The notes under the pieces are model-generated. The model did not search any database and had not been told where the DNA came from. It saw only the letters and a list, made by a program, of their open reading frames with translations. The position numbers and the translations under genes are program-made. From Candidatus Bipolaricaulota bacterium (lineage in GTDB: Bacteria; Bipolaricaulota; Bipolaricaulia; Bipolaricaulales; Bipolaricaulaceae), in contig JANXBC010000002.1 in the NCBI GenBank assembly GCA_025060555.1, positions 1 to 34,141 of the forward strand: a DNA stretch of 34,141 bases, read 5' to 3'. Shown here one piece after another: positions 8,114 to 15,813 of the stretch (its first letter is position 1; each line of letters opens with the position of its first letter).

Positions 8114-8996
8114 AGCGGGAACAGTCGCTGTTGTGGGCAAGACCAACGTGGGGAAGTCCTCGTTCATCAACGCTGTGCTGGGCCGAAAAGTGGTCATCGT
8201 CTCAGATCGGCCCCAGACCACGCGCAACCGCATCCGCTGCATCTACAACACCGAGGGCGCCCAGGTGGTGTTCGTGGATACTCCTGGACTACATCAACCG
8301 GTGAACAAACTTTCCGCCCATCTTCTTAAGGAGGCTTTGCGGGCACTGGCCGGCGTGGATGAACTCGTATACATGGTCGAACCCACAGGGAAAGTGGACA
8401 AGTACGATGAGACGATACTTCCCCGTATCCAATCTCTTCCCTGCCCGAAGGTGTTGCTGGTGAACAAGATCGACCTTGCCAAGGGAAACGATCTTCCCGA
8501 GACCCTTCTGGCCTATGATCGGCTGGGGATCTTCAACGACCTCGTGCCCATCTCCGCAAAGCGTGGAACGAACGTAGATCGCGCCCTTCAGGTAATCATA
8601 AATCATCTTCCTGAGGGAGAGCCTTTGTTTCCTCCAGATCTAGCCTTTCCCACTGACCGCCCATTGGAGTTCATCGTGGCGGAACTGATCCGGGAAAAAA
8701 TTTTCACCCTTACGTACCAGGAAATCCCCTACTCCACGGCGGTAGTGGTGGAAGAGATTCGTGAGCGGGAGGACAAACCACTCCTTGAGATCTACGCCAC
8801 AATTTATGTAGCTAAAGACTCACAAAAGGGGATCATAATCGGGGCTGGGGGGCAAAAGCTCAAAGAAATTGGGAGATTGGCGCGGCTGGAGCTAGAGGCC
8901 ATGTTGGGAAAGAAGGTTTTCCTTTCTCTGCAGGTGCGGGTGCGGCCGAAATGGACGGAGGATGAAGCGGAGATCGCCCGACTCACCGGCGATTGA
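8103..8996 (+). CDS. era: GTPase Era
   Basis: Era is a GTP-binding protein that assists 16S rRNA maturation and 30S assembly. The 297-residue protein has G1 GKTNVGKS (residues 12-19), the effector region RPQTTRNRIR, G3 DTPGLHQP, G4 NKID and G5 SAKRGTNVD, followed by a C-terminal KH domain with the IIIGAGGQKLKEIG loop and a VRPKWTEDE tail typical of Era. The start chosen is ATG at 8103 (MGFKAGTVAVVG), just inside the hutH 3' end; a GGAAGGAGG Shine-Dalgarno lies about a dozen bases upstream, so it may be coupled to hutH translation. An in-frame ATG at 8064 would add 13 unmatched residues. Confidence 0.96.
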   Translation: MGFKAGTVAVVGKTNVGKSSFINAVLGRKVVIVSDRPQTTRNRIRCIYNTEGAQVVFVDTPGLHQPVNKLSAHLLKEALRALAGVDELVYMVEPTGKVDKYDETILPRIQSLPCPKVLLVNKIDLAKGNDLPETLLAYDRLGIFNDLVPISAKRGTNVDRALQVIINHLPEGEPLFPPDLAFPTDRPLEFIVAELIREKIFTLTYQEIPYSTAVVVEEIREREDKPLLEIYATIYVAKDSQKGIIIGAGGQKLKEIGRLARLELEAMLGKKVFLSLQVRVRPKWTEDEAEIARLTGD

Positions 8997-9002
8997 TATA
9001 CT
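8997..9002 (+). promoter_or_regulatory. -10 element for leaderless GNAT gene
   Basis: TATACT overlaps the last base(s) of the era stop codon region and ends eight bases before the ATG at 9011. There is no Shine-Dalgarno in between. It implies a new transcript for the GNAT/racemase pair. Confidence 0.5.
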
Positions 9003-9010
9003 AGCCATTG

Positions 9011-9874
9011 ATGTCCACCGAGATAGTCATTGAGCCAGTCTGCGATTTCCCTGGGTATCGCGCTTGCGAGCTTTTACAAAAGGAGGTGTGGGGGTTCCAG
9101 GACATTTCTGTCGTTCCTGATCACGCCCTTCACATGATCGTTCAAGCCGGCGGCCTGCTTTTGGGGGCATTCGATGGGGTTGGTCCGGGCCGGGCAATGG
9201 TGGGCTTCTCCCTCTCCGTTTTGGGCCTCTGGGAAGGAAAAAGGCTTCGGCACCACTCCCTCATGACCGCGGTGAAGCCCGGGTATCAGGATCAAGGGAT
9301 CGGGCAAAAGCTCAAACTTGCCCAACGCGAACACGTTCTGAAGCAAGGGATCGACGTCATCACCTGGACCTTTGATCCCCTGGAGTCCCGCAACGCTCAC
9401 TTCAATTTGAATAAACTCGGTGGGATAGTGCGAAGCTATATTCCCAATTACTTTGGGGAGGAAATGCGGGATGCCCTAAACCGTGGTCTTCCCAGCGATC
9501 GGTTTCTTTGCGAGTGGTACCTGAACTCGCCGCGTGTGCGCTCCAGGATTGCGGGAGGGAAAATGCCAGAGCTTCGGCTCTCCGATGTAGAGGTGATAAA
9601 TCGCACCCAGCGGCTTCCCTCAGGGCAACGGGCGCCGGCCGGGGGCCGGTTGGAGCTCTCCGCACCATTCTTGTTCTTCGAGATCCCCAGCAACCTGCAA
9701 GCACTGAAACGCGAGAACCTCACGATAGCACGAGCTTGGCGGGGGGAGTGCCGAAAATTCCTCATGCCGTACTTGGAGGGAGGTTACCTTATCAGTGGGC
9801 TCGTCCGCCAAGGGGATCGGAGTTTTCTCCTGCTGGAGAGGGCAGAAGCGGAGGAGGTGCTAGCCCAGCCGTGA
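9011..9874 (+). CDS. GNAT-family N-acyltransferase (COG3375-like), partner of the downstream racemase
   Basis: The 287-residue protein resembles the predicted GNAT acetyltransferase group COG3375. The fold's acyl-CoA-binding motif A appears as VKPGYQDQGIGQKLKLAQREH (R/Q-x-x-G-x-G/A type), preceded by the strand GFSLSVLGLWEGKRLRHHSLM and followed by TWTFDPLESRNAHFNLNKLGG, a block characteristic of this group. It overlaps the next gene, an enolase-superfamily racemase, as GTGA. In Geobacillus a GNAT succinyltransferase paired with N-succinylamino-acid racemase converts D- to L-amino acids, so a D-amino-acid N-succinyltransferase role is a reasonable inference, not shown here. A TTG immediately before the ATG is an alternative start. 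Confidence 0.8.
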   Translation: MSTEIVIEPVCDFPGYRACELLQKEVWGFQDISVVPDHALHMIVQAGGLLLGAFDGVGPGRAMVGFSLSVLGLWEGKRLRHHSLMTAVKPGYQDQGIGQKLKLAQREHVLKQGIDVITWTFDPLESRNAHFNLNKLGGIVRSYIPNYFGEEMRDALNRGLPSDRFLCEWYLNSPRVRSRIAGGKMPELRLSDVEVINRTQRLPSGQRAPAGGRLELSAPFLFFEIPSNLQALKRENLTIARAWRGECRKFLMPYLEGGYLISGLVRQGDRSFLLLERAEAEEVLAQP

Positions 9875-10983
9875 TCAAATTGGAGCGGATGTCCCTGTTT
9901 TTGGTGGAGTTGCCCCTGGTAAGCCCATTCGCCACAAGTTTTGGGGAGGAACGCGTAAAGCATGCGCTCCTTGTGGCTCTCACCGGGGATGGGGTCATGG
10001 GATGGGGGGAGTGTGTGGCTGGGTCCGGACCGTGGTTTTCCTCGGAAACCGTGGAAACCGCTCGTTACGTGATTTCCGAACACATCCGACCTATCCTGAG
10101 CGCCCACAAACTCATCGAACATCCATCGGATATGCCCAAGCTCCTCTCTCCCATCCGGGGGCACCAAATGGCGAAGGCTGCAGTAGAAGCAGCAACCTGG
10201 GACCTCTATGCCCGGACGCAAAAAAGGCCGCTCTTTCAGATCCTGGGAGGCGTGCGCGAGGAGATCCCCGCTGGTGTCAGCGTGGGTATCCAGCCCGATA
10301 TCCCCACCCTCCTCGCCACCGTGGAAAACTTCCTTCACGATGGCTACCAACGGATAAAGCTCAAGATAAAGCCGGGTTGGGATTTGGCGCCTGTGGGGGC
10401 CGTGCGCGAACGCTTCCCGGACATCCTCCTCTCCGTCGACGCCAACGCTGCCTATCGTTTGGAGGATTTCCCCACCCTAAAAGAATTGGATCGATACGGG
10501 CTTCTTATGCTTGAACAGCCCTTGGCTTTTGATGACCTTTTGGAGCACGCGCGCCTTTCACAAACTCTTTCCACCCCCATTTGTTTGGACGAATCCGTGG
10601 ACTCGGCGCATCGAGCTTGGGAGGCCCTGGAACTTGGGGCCTGCCGGATCATCAATGTCAAGCAAGGCCGCGTGGGTGGCGTCACCGAGGCCTTGGCCAT
10701 CCACAATCTGGCGTTGGCGCGGAAGGTCCCGCTTTGGTGTGGTGGCATGTTGGAAACGGGGATTGGAAGAGCGCTCAATGTGCATTTGGCTACTCTGCCC
10801 GGCTTCACCCTCCCGCACGACATCTCTGCCACGCGGCGCTATTTCCGCGAGGACATCTCCGAACCGCCTTTTGACCTGCAAAACGGTTATATTCCGGTGC
10901 CAAAGAAACCGGGCCTGGGGGTGGAGATCAATTGGGACCGGCTCCTGCGCTCTTGTACGTGGAGCCGGACCTGGAAGCTTTGA
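9871..10983 (+). CDS. N-acylamino acid racemase / o-succinylbenzoate synthase family enzyme
   Basis: Members of this enolase-superfamily group catalyse dehydration of SHCHC to o-succinylbenzoate (menaquinone synthesis) and/or racemisation of N-succinylamino acids. The 370-residue protein keeps the catalytic apparatus: KxK with Lys163 and Lys165, metal ligands Asp190, Glu215 and Asp240, and the opposite base Lys264 in INVKQGRVGG, plus GGMLETGIGRALN near the C-terminus. The GTG start at 9871 overlaps the GNAT stop (GTGA); the open frame continues upstream to 9508 but that part lies within the GNAT gene. No other men gene is in view, and the GNAT partner favours the N-succinylamino-acid racemase role. 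An ATG at 9889 is an alternative start. Confidence 0.88.
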   Translation: MIKLERMSLFLVELPLVSPFATSFGEERVKHALLVALTGDGVMGWGECVAGSGPWFSSETVETARYVISEHIRPILSAHKLIEHPSDMPKLLSPIRGHQMAKAAVEAATWDLYARTQKRPLFQILGGVREEIPAGVSVGIQPDIPTLLATVENFLHDGYQRIKLKIKPGWDLAPVGAVRERFPDILLSVDANAAYRLEDFPTLKELDRYGLLMLEQPLAFDDLLEHARLSQTLSTPICLDESVDSAHRAWEALELGACRIINVKQGRVGGVTEALAIHNLALARKVPLWCGGMLETGIGRALNVHLATLPGFTLPHDISATRRYFREDISEPPFDLQNGYIPVPKKPGLGVEINWDRLLRSCTWSRTWKL

Positions 10984-10992
10984 GGAGGGAAG

Positions 10993-11664
10993 ATGCGCAA
11001 GCTTGAACTAGCCCGGCTCATTGATCACACCGCTTTGGGGCCCGATGTGGACCGCCCGCGCGTGGAAAAAATCTGCCAAGAAGCGATCCAGCACAAGTTT
11101 TATTCTGTCTGTGTACCCCCTACCTTCGTCGGCCTGGCCCGACAAATACTGCGGGACACGGGCGTGAAAATTTGTACGGCGGTGGGTTTCCCGCATGGAC
11201 AGCATCGCCCGGAGGTGAAAGCCGCGGAGGCCCGCATGGCGGTGGAGGATGGTGCCGACGAGGTGGACATGGTGATCCATGTCCCCGCCCTGAAAGCGCG
11301 GGACTACGCCTACGTCTTTGGGGAAATCCGGGCTGTACGGGAAGCCACGCAGAAGGCGGCGCGTCCCATTGTGCTCAAAGTGATTCTGGAGTGCGCTCTT
11401 CTCACGGACGAGGAGAAGGTAGCGGGGGCGATCTTGGTGAAAGCGGCCGGCGCGGATTTCGTGAAAACCTCCACAGGTTTCGGCCCAGGCGGTGCCACCC
11501 CCGAGGATGTGGCCCTTCTCAGGCGGGTTGTCGGCCCAAATTTTGGGGTCAAAGCGGCCGGCGGAATCCGTGACTATGCGACGGCGGTGCGCATGGTCGA
11601 GGCTGGGGCCAATCGTCTGGGAGCTTCTCGCTCCCTAGAAATCCTCGCCGGTGCTCCTGATTGA
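10993..11664 (+). CDS. deoC: Deoxyribose-phosphate aldolase
   Basis: DeoC reversibly cleaves 2-deoxyribose-5-phosphate to acetaldehyde and glyceraldehyde-3-phosphate, salvaging carbon from deoxynucleosides. The 223-residue class I aldolase has Asp92 in DEVDMVI, the LKVILEC strand, the Schiff-base Lys158 in DFVKTSTGF, and the proton-relay Lys187 in KAAGGIRD. The ATG has a strong GAGGAGGGA ribosome site directly upstream, nine bases after the preceding gene's stop region, so it is probably read from the same mRNA. Its stop overlaps the start of recO as TTGA. Confidence 0.96.
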   Translation: MRKLELARLIDHTALGPDVDRPRVEKICQEAIQHKFYSVCVPPTFVGLARQILRDTGVKICTAVGFPHGQHRPEVKAAEARMAVEDGADEVDMVIHVPALKARDYAYVFGEIRAVREATQKAARPIVLKVILECALLTDEEKVAGAILVKAAGADFVKTSTGFGPGGATPEDVALLRRVVGPNFGVKAAGGIRDYATAVRMVEAGANRLGASRSLEILAGAPD

Positions 11665-12362
11665 CCTTGGCTGAGCTTTTCCGCGACCGCGCCCTCGTTC
11701 TGCGGGCCCAAGATCACGCGGAAACCGACCGAATCGTATCCGTCCTCTCCGAAAACCGCGGGCAGCTGGAGATCTTGGTCAAAGGCGCACGGCGAATAGA
11801 GCGCAGCTGGGGAGCAATTTTAGATATCCTCAACTTGGCGGAGATCATTTACTATCGCCGCCGCTCTGGGCTCCATTTGTTGCGTGAAGCCTGGCTTATT
11901 CAGGATTTTCCTGGGCTACGCGTGGACCTTCCCCGGCTGGAAGCGGGGTTGATCCTGACCCGCTGGGCGCGGGAGCTCGTACCGCATGAGTTTCCTGATC
12001 CCCGCCCATTTCGGTTGACCCTAAATTTCCTGCGCGCCCTGGAGGAAGGGGGGGCGCCGGAGGTCCTTCTCCGTGCCTATGAGCTTCGCCTCCTTAGCCT
12101 CCTGGGATATAGACCGGTGTTGAACGGTTGCCTTTCCTGTGGCGGCAAAGAAGGGCTGACCTGGGCGGCGGACAGGGGTGGACTTCTTTGCCGAAAATGT
12201 GGGGGAAGCGGGGAAGAAGTGCCCTCCCGCGTGTGGAACACCATGGGCGCAATGCTGCGTTTGTCAATGCCTGCCCTTCTACGCTTGCGCATCCCTGAGG
12301 ACGATCTAAATACGATGGATTCCCTTATCCACGCGTTCCGCGCGGTCCAGCTCGCGCGCTAG
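11661..12362 (+). CDS. recO: DNA repair protein RecO
   Basis: RecO helps load RecA onto SSB-coated single-stranded DNA in the RecFOR pathway. The 233-residue protein has the N-terminal OB-fold region (RALVLRAQDHAETDRIVSVL, then GQLEILVKGARR), a central helical domain, and a four-cysteine zinc knuckle CLSC...CRKC around residues 156-180. Length matches the family. The TTG start at 11661 overlaps the deoC stop; a second TTG two codons on is an alternative. Era-recO proximity is common in bacteria; here four genes separate them. Confidence 0.92.
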   Translation: MTLAELFRDRALVLRAQDHAETDRIVSVLSENRGQLEILVKGARRIERSWGAILDILNLAEIIYYRRRSGLHLLREAWLIQDFPGLRVDLPRLEAGLILTRWARELVPHEFPDPRPFRLTLNFLRALEEGGAPEVLLRAYELRLLSLLGYRPVLNGCLSCGGKEGLTWAADRGGLLCRKCGGSGEEVPSRVWNTMGAMLRLSMPALLRLRIPEDDLNTMDSLIHAFRAVQLAR

Positions 12363-12382
12363 CCTCAAGATGCGGGGGAAGA

Positions 12383-12388
12383 TATATT
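12383..12388 (+). promoter_or_regulatory. -10 element for leaderless atpC
   Basis: TATATT ends eight bases before a GTG at 12397, which begins the canonical N-terminus of the epsilon subunit. This favours GTG 12397 over the in-frame ATG at 12370, which lies upstream of the predicted transcript start. Confidence 0.5.
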
Positions 12389-12396
12389 CTGGCCCC

Positions 12397-12645
12397 GTGG
12401 AGCTGCGCATTTTTTCCTGTGAACGTCCGGTGTTTGCCGGGGAAGTTCAGGCGGTTTTCGCGAAAACCCCGCTGGGGTGGTTCGGCATACTCCCCCACCA
12501 CGCTCCCGCCGTCTTTCTCCTTCGGGATTCACCTGTACGCGTGAAGCTTGCGGAGGGAGAAAAACTCTTCCATGTAAAAGGTGGGGTTCTGCGGGTGCGG
12601 GAGAACCGGGTGACCATAGTTGCTGCCGAGGTCCGACATGCATAG
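12397..12645 (+). CDS. atpC: F-type ATP synthase epsilon subunit, N-terminal domain only
   Basis: The 82-residue product matches the beta-sandwich domain of the F1 epsilon subunit: MELRIFSCERPVFAGEVQAV, then GWFGILPHHAPAVFLL (the GILPxHAP signature), and VKGGVLRVRENRVTIVAAE. Bacterial epsilon is normally about 130-140 residues; the C-terminal helical hairpin that can inhibit ATP hydrolysis is absent. No other atp gene lies nearby, so this is an orphan copy or a displaced subunit gene. GTG 12397 was chosen because TATATT lies eight bases upstream and the resulting N-terminus matches the family; ATG 12370 would add nine residues. It overlaps fabF by 8 nt. Confidence 0.85.
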   Translation: MELRIFSCERPVFAGEVQAVFAKTPLGWFGILPHHAPAVFLLRDSPVRVKLAEGEKLFHVKGGVLRVRENRVTIVAAEVRHA

Positions 12646-13858
12646 GGTGTTCATAACGGGTTTTGGCATCGTCAGCCCCATTGGGATTGGGAAGAACGCT
12701 TTCTTTCAGGGACTTAAGGCCGCCCAAGTGGGGATCAGGCGTGTGGACTACGACCTTGAGCTCACAGGAGTGGCCGCGAAGGTCGCTGCTCCCTGCGATC
12801 TTTTTGATCCCCTCGCGTTTCTTCCCCCAAAGAGGGCGAAGAGGCTTGGCCGGGCCTCCCAAATGGCAGTGGTGGCCGCTCGTTTGGCTGTGGAAGACGC
12901 ACACCTGAGCCTAAGCGGAACAGGAGCGGTGGTAGTCGGCACAGGAATCGGCGCATTGGAAGTGCTTTTGGAAAATCACCAAGTATTCCTTGACCGTGGC
13001 CCAGATCGGGTTTCACCTTTCCTAATCCCTCTTATGATGCCCAATGCTCCCGCGGCGGAGATCTCCATCGACTTGGGCATCAAGGGGCCAAGCTTCGGTG
13101 TGGCCACCGCTTGCGCCGCCAGCACCCATGCCATCGGGATCGCCTTTCACATGGTCCGCCAAGGCTTGGTGGATTGGGCCTTGGCCGGGGGAACAGAGGC
13201 TGTGATCTTGCCCATCGTCCTCGCTGCCTTCGATCGCATGGGCGCCCTTTCCCGTAATCCCGAGCCCGAGAGTGCCTCGCGCCCATTTGACCGCGACCGC
13301 GATGGATTTGTGCTCGGCGAAGGAGCAGCGATTGTCGTGTTAGAAAGCGAAGAGCATTTGCGCTCGCGGGGGGGTGAGGCCGTGGGAGAAATCGTGGGGT
13401 TCGGGCAGAGCTCCGATGCGTTTCATATCACGGCTCCACCGGAGGACGGAGAGGGAGCTTATCAAGCCATGGCCACCGCCTTACGCGACGCCCATCTTTC
13501 CCCAGAGGATGTGGACTACGTAAACGCGCACGGCACCTCCACCCCCCTCAATGACCGGGCGGAGACAGCCGCGATAAAAAGGCTCCTTGGCCCGCGGGCC
13601 TACGAGGTCCCCGTGAGCTCGATAAAGGCCCAGATCGGTCACCTTTTGGGCGCGGCCGGGGCGGCAGAAGTGGGGGCGGTTTTGTTTTCCTTCGCTGAAG
13701 GGCTTATCCCGGCCACCGCCACCTGGCGAAATCGCGATCCCGAATGTGATCTGGATTACGTACCCGGCATGCCTCGGCCGGCACGGATCCGGGTAGCTTT
13801 GAAAAATTCCTTTGGGTTCGGGGGGCAAAATGCCTCCCTTGTTTTGCGGGCAGTGTGA
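12638..13858 (+). CDS. fabF: 3-oxoacyl-[acyl-carrier-protein] synthase II (KAS II)
   Basis: FabF condenses malonyl-ACP with acyl-ACP in fatty-acid elongation. The 406-residue thiolase-fold enzyme has the nucleophile Cys159 in TACAASTHAIG and both histidines of the Cys-His-His triad: His298 in NAHGTSTPLND and His335 in GHLLGAAGAAE. The C-terminal NSFGFGGQNASLVL is typical. The ATG at 12638 overlaps the atpC stop; an in-frame TTG/ATG upstream at 12620 lies inside atpC and adds nothing conserved. No ACP gene is adjacent, but acpS is 11 kb away. The stop overlaps the start of the broken oxidoreductase gene. Confidence 0.95.
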   Translation: MHRVFITGFGIVSPIGIGKNAFFQGLKAAQVGIRRVDYDLELTGVAAKVAAPCDLFDPLAFLPPKRAKRLGRASQMAVVAARLAVEDAHLSLSGTGAVVVGTGIGALEVLLENHQVFLDRGPDRVSPFLIPLMMPNAPAAEISIDLGIKGPSFGVATACAASTHAIGIAFHMVRQGLVDWALAGGTEAVILPIVLAAFDRMGALSRNPEPESASRPFDRDRDGFVLGEGAAIVVLESEEHLRSRGGEAVGEIVGFGQSSDAFHITAPPEDGEGAYQAMATALRDAHLSPEDVDYVNAHGTSTPLNDRAETAAIKRLLGPRAYEVPVSSIKAQIGHLLGAAGAAEVGAVLFSFAEGLIPATATWRNRDPECDLDYVPGMPRPARIRVALKNSFGFGGQNASLVLRAV

Positions 13859-14753
13859 AAGGAGTGAGGACGCGAGAGATCCGCGTGGCGATTGTGGGCA
13901 CGAAGTTCATGGGGCGCGCCCATGCGAACGCTTATCGGCAGGCGCGGGCCTTCTTTTCGCTGCCAATTTCTCCGTCCCTTTCCCTGGCATGCGGGACCAA
14001 CGAGGGGGAAACACAAGAGTTTGCCCGGCAATTCGGCTTTGCCCGCTACACCACCAGGTGGGAAGAGGCGGCCACTGCGACGGATGTGGACTTAGTGGAT
14101 ATCTGCGCTCCTAATGATCTTCATGCGCCGATCACGGCGGCCGCGGCAAAAGCAGGGAAAGCGGTGTTCTGCGAAAAGCCGCTCGCCAGAAACCTTGAAG
14201 AGGCCAAAAACATGTGCAAGGCCGTAGCCGAAGCGCGGGTACCCAACATGATCTGCTTCAATTACCGATTTTTCCCGGCCATTCAGCTTGCAAAAAAGCT
14301 CATCGCTGATGGGGCACTCGGAGAAATCCGCCAATTCCATGCCCTTTATCTTCAGGATTGGGGCCTCAGGCCAGGACTCCCCCTCACCTGGCGATTCCAA
14401 AAGGAACGGGCCGGCTCCGGAGCTTTGGGCGATACCGCCGTGCACATCGTCGATCTTGCTCGGTTCCTTGTGGGTGAAATCGCCGAGGTCACGCGCATGC
14501 TCACCACCTTTGGGGGTTCCGCAGGATCCTCGTGACCGAAGACGTTCATCCGTACGCGAAGAACTGGTGGCCCACCGGTCATATCCTGGGCTACGAGCAC
14601 ACCTTCGTTCACGCCGTGGTGGAGCTTTGCCGCGCCCTTGCGGAGGGAAGGGATCCCGAACCAGGTTTCCTCGAAGGGCTGAGGGCCCAGGCTGTGTTGG
14701 AGGCTGTGGCTCTTTCCGGGGAAAGCCGTCGTTGGGAGCGCGTCCCCCGCTAG
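13855..14753 (+). pseudogene. Gfo/Idh/MocA-family oxidoreductase disrupted by internal deletion and frameshift
   Basis: The first part (13855-14535, 226 residues) has the NAD(P)-binding start VAIVGTKFMGRAHANAYR, the EKP motif in VFCEKPLARNLEEA, and the dinucleotide-fold continuation up to FLVGEIAEVTRMLTTF. It then reads out of frame to TGA. The family's C-terminal part is present in another frame: before the GTG at 14532 that frame already reads GFRRILVTEDVHPY, followed by KNWWPTGHILGYEHTF, to TAG at 14753. Family members are usually 340-390 residues; the segment between the two halves (roughly 75-90 residues) is missing, with the junction near 14505-14516. The parts are therefore remnants of one gene, not two genes. 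An assembly error is the main alternative. Confidence 0.75.
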
Positions 14754-15790
14754 AACTGCTGCAAAAAACGCACGTCGTTTTGCCAAAAGATGCGGATGTC
14801 CTCGATGCCGTAGCGTAGCATGGCCATGCGCTCAATCCCTAGCCCGAAGGCGAAGCCCGTGACCTCCTCCGGGTCGTATCCCACCTCCTCCAAGACCCGC
14901 GGGTGGACCATTCCTGCGCCCATGATTTCCAACCATTTTTCTGTGCCCTTCTTTCGAATATGTACCTGGGCTGAAGGTTCGGTGAACGGGAAGAAATCCG
15001 CAGAGAAACGCATTTCGTAGCCTGGCCCGAAGAAAGCCCGCACGAACTCCCCAATCACCCATTTGAGGTGCGCAAACGTTAGACCTCTCTCCACCCATAA
15101 GAGCTCCACTTGATGGAACACTGGGGAATGGGTGGCATCGGGGTTATCTCGGCGGAAACACCGGCCTGGACAAATTATGCGCACCGGCGGCCTCCGGGTC
15201 CTCATCACCCGGATCTGCACAGGCGAGGTATGAGTGCGAAGAAGTGTGCCTTCTCCAAGGTAAAAGGAATCCCATTCATCCCGGGCGGGATGGTCCGCGC
15301 CGATGTTGAGGGCCTCAAAGTTGTAGTATTCCGTCTCGATCTCCGGGCCGCTTGCCACGTCAAACCCAAGCCGAAGAAAAATCTCTTCTATCTCCAGCCG
15401 AACTTGGGTGAGAGGATGGAGTTTTCCCAGCGGCCGCCACTTTCCGGGAAGTGAAAAATCGTAGCGTTCGCGGGCAAGTTTTGCTAGGCGTGCCTGTGCC
15501 GCGATGAGGGCTCTTTTCTCCGCGAGAGCGGATTCTATGCGCTCTTTGAGAACATTCAAAATCTTGCCAGCCTCGGCGCGGTCAGAAGCGGGGAGCTCCT
15601 TCAGCGCCGAAAAAAGCTGGGTAAGCATGCCCCTCCGCCCCAAAAACTTGATTCTCACAGATTCTAAATCCTCCGGGCTCGCTAGGTTAGCGGAGACCTC
15701 CTCCCACGAACGCCAAAGGGCGTGCGCTTTTTGCGAAAGCTCCTCGAGGGTCATGGCCCCCAAGTGTACGGGAGCGCTGCGTTCATCCAC
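14750..15790 (-). CDS. pheS: Phenylalanyl-tRNA synthetase alpha subunit
   Basis: PheS is the catalytic subunit of the alpha2-beta2 class II synthetase charging tRNA-Phe. The product has the N-terminal coiled coil that contacts tRNA, then the catalytic core: HPLTQVRLEIEEIF, GPEIETEYYNFEALN, the TSPVQIR and PGRCFRRDNPDATHSPVFHQVE (motif 2) blocks, and GFAFGLGIERMAMLRYGI (motif 3). The GTG at 15790 is used because a symmetric -10 lies nine bases upstream; the internal ATG at 15754 (MTLEELSQKAHAL) aligns better with typical N-termini but has only a weak ribosome site. No pheT follows; the beta subunit must be elsewhere. The stop codon is interlocked with that of the opposite-strand pseudogene. 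Confidence 0.95.
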   Translation of the reverse strand: MDERSAPVHLGAMTLEELSQKAHALWRSWEEVSANLASPEDLESVRIKFLGRRGMLTQLFSALKELPASDRAEAGKILNVLKERIESALAEKRALIAAQARLAKLARERYDFSLPGKWRPLGKLHPLTQVRLEIEEIFLRLGFDVASGPEIETEYYNFEALNIGADHPARDEWDSFYLGEGTLLRTHTSPVQIRVMRTRRPPVRIICPGRCFRRDNPDATHSPVFHQVELLWVERGLTFAHLKWVIGEFVRAFFGPGYEMRFSADFFPFTEPSAQVHIRKKGTEKWLEIMGAGMVHPRVLEEVGYDPEEVTGFAFGLGIERMAMLRYGIEDIRIFWQNDVRFLQQF

Positions 15791-15798
15791 AACACCCG

Positions 15799-15805
15799 TA
15801 TAATT
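15799..15805. promoter_or_regulatory. Shared symmetric -10 for pheS (-) and the DUF362 gene (+)
   Basis: TATAAT on the plus strand (15799-15804) is nine bases before the ATG at 15814. Read on the minus strand the same bases give AATTAT (15805-15800), nine bases before the pheS GTG at 15790. The gap between the two genes is only 23 bp, so one AT-rich core must serve both directions. Confidence 0.55.
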
Positions 15806-15813
15806 CGCGCACT

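Noticed and set aside
9508..9870. Long 5' extension of the racemase gene to 9508
   Set aside because: It lies entirely within the GNAT gene in another frame; the conserved N-terminus of the racemase begins at GTG 9871.
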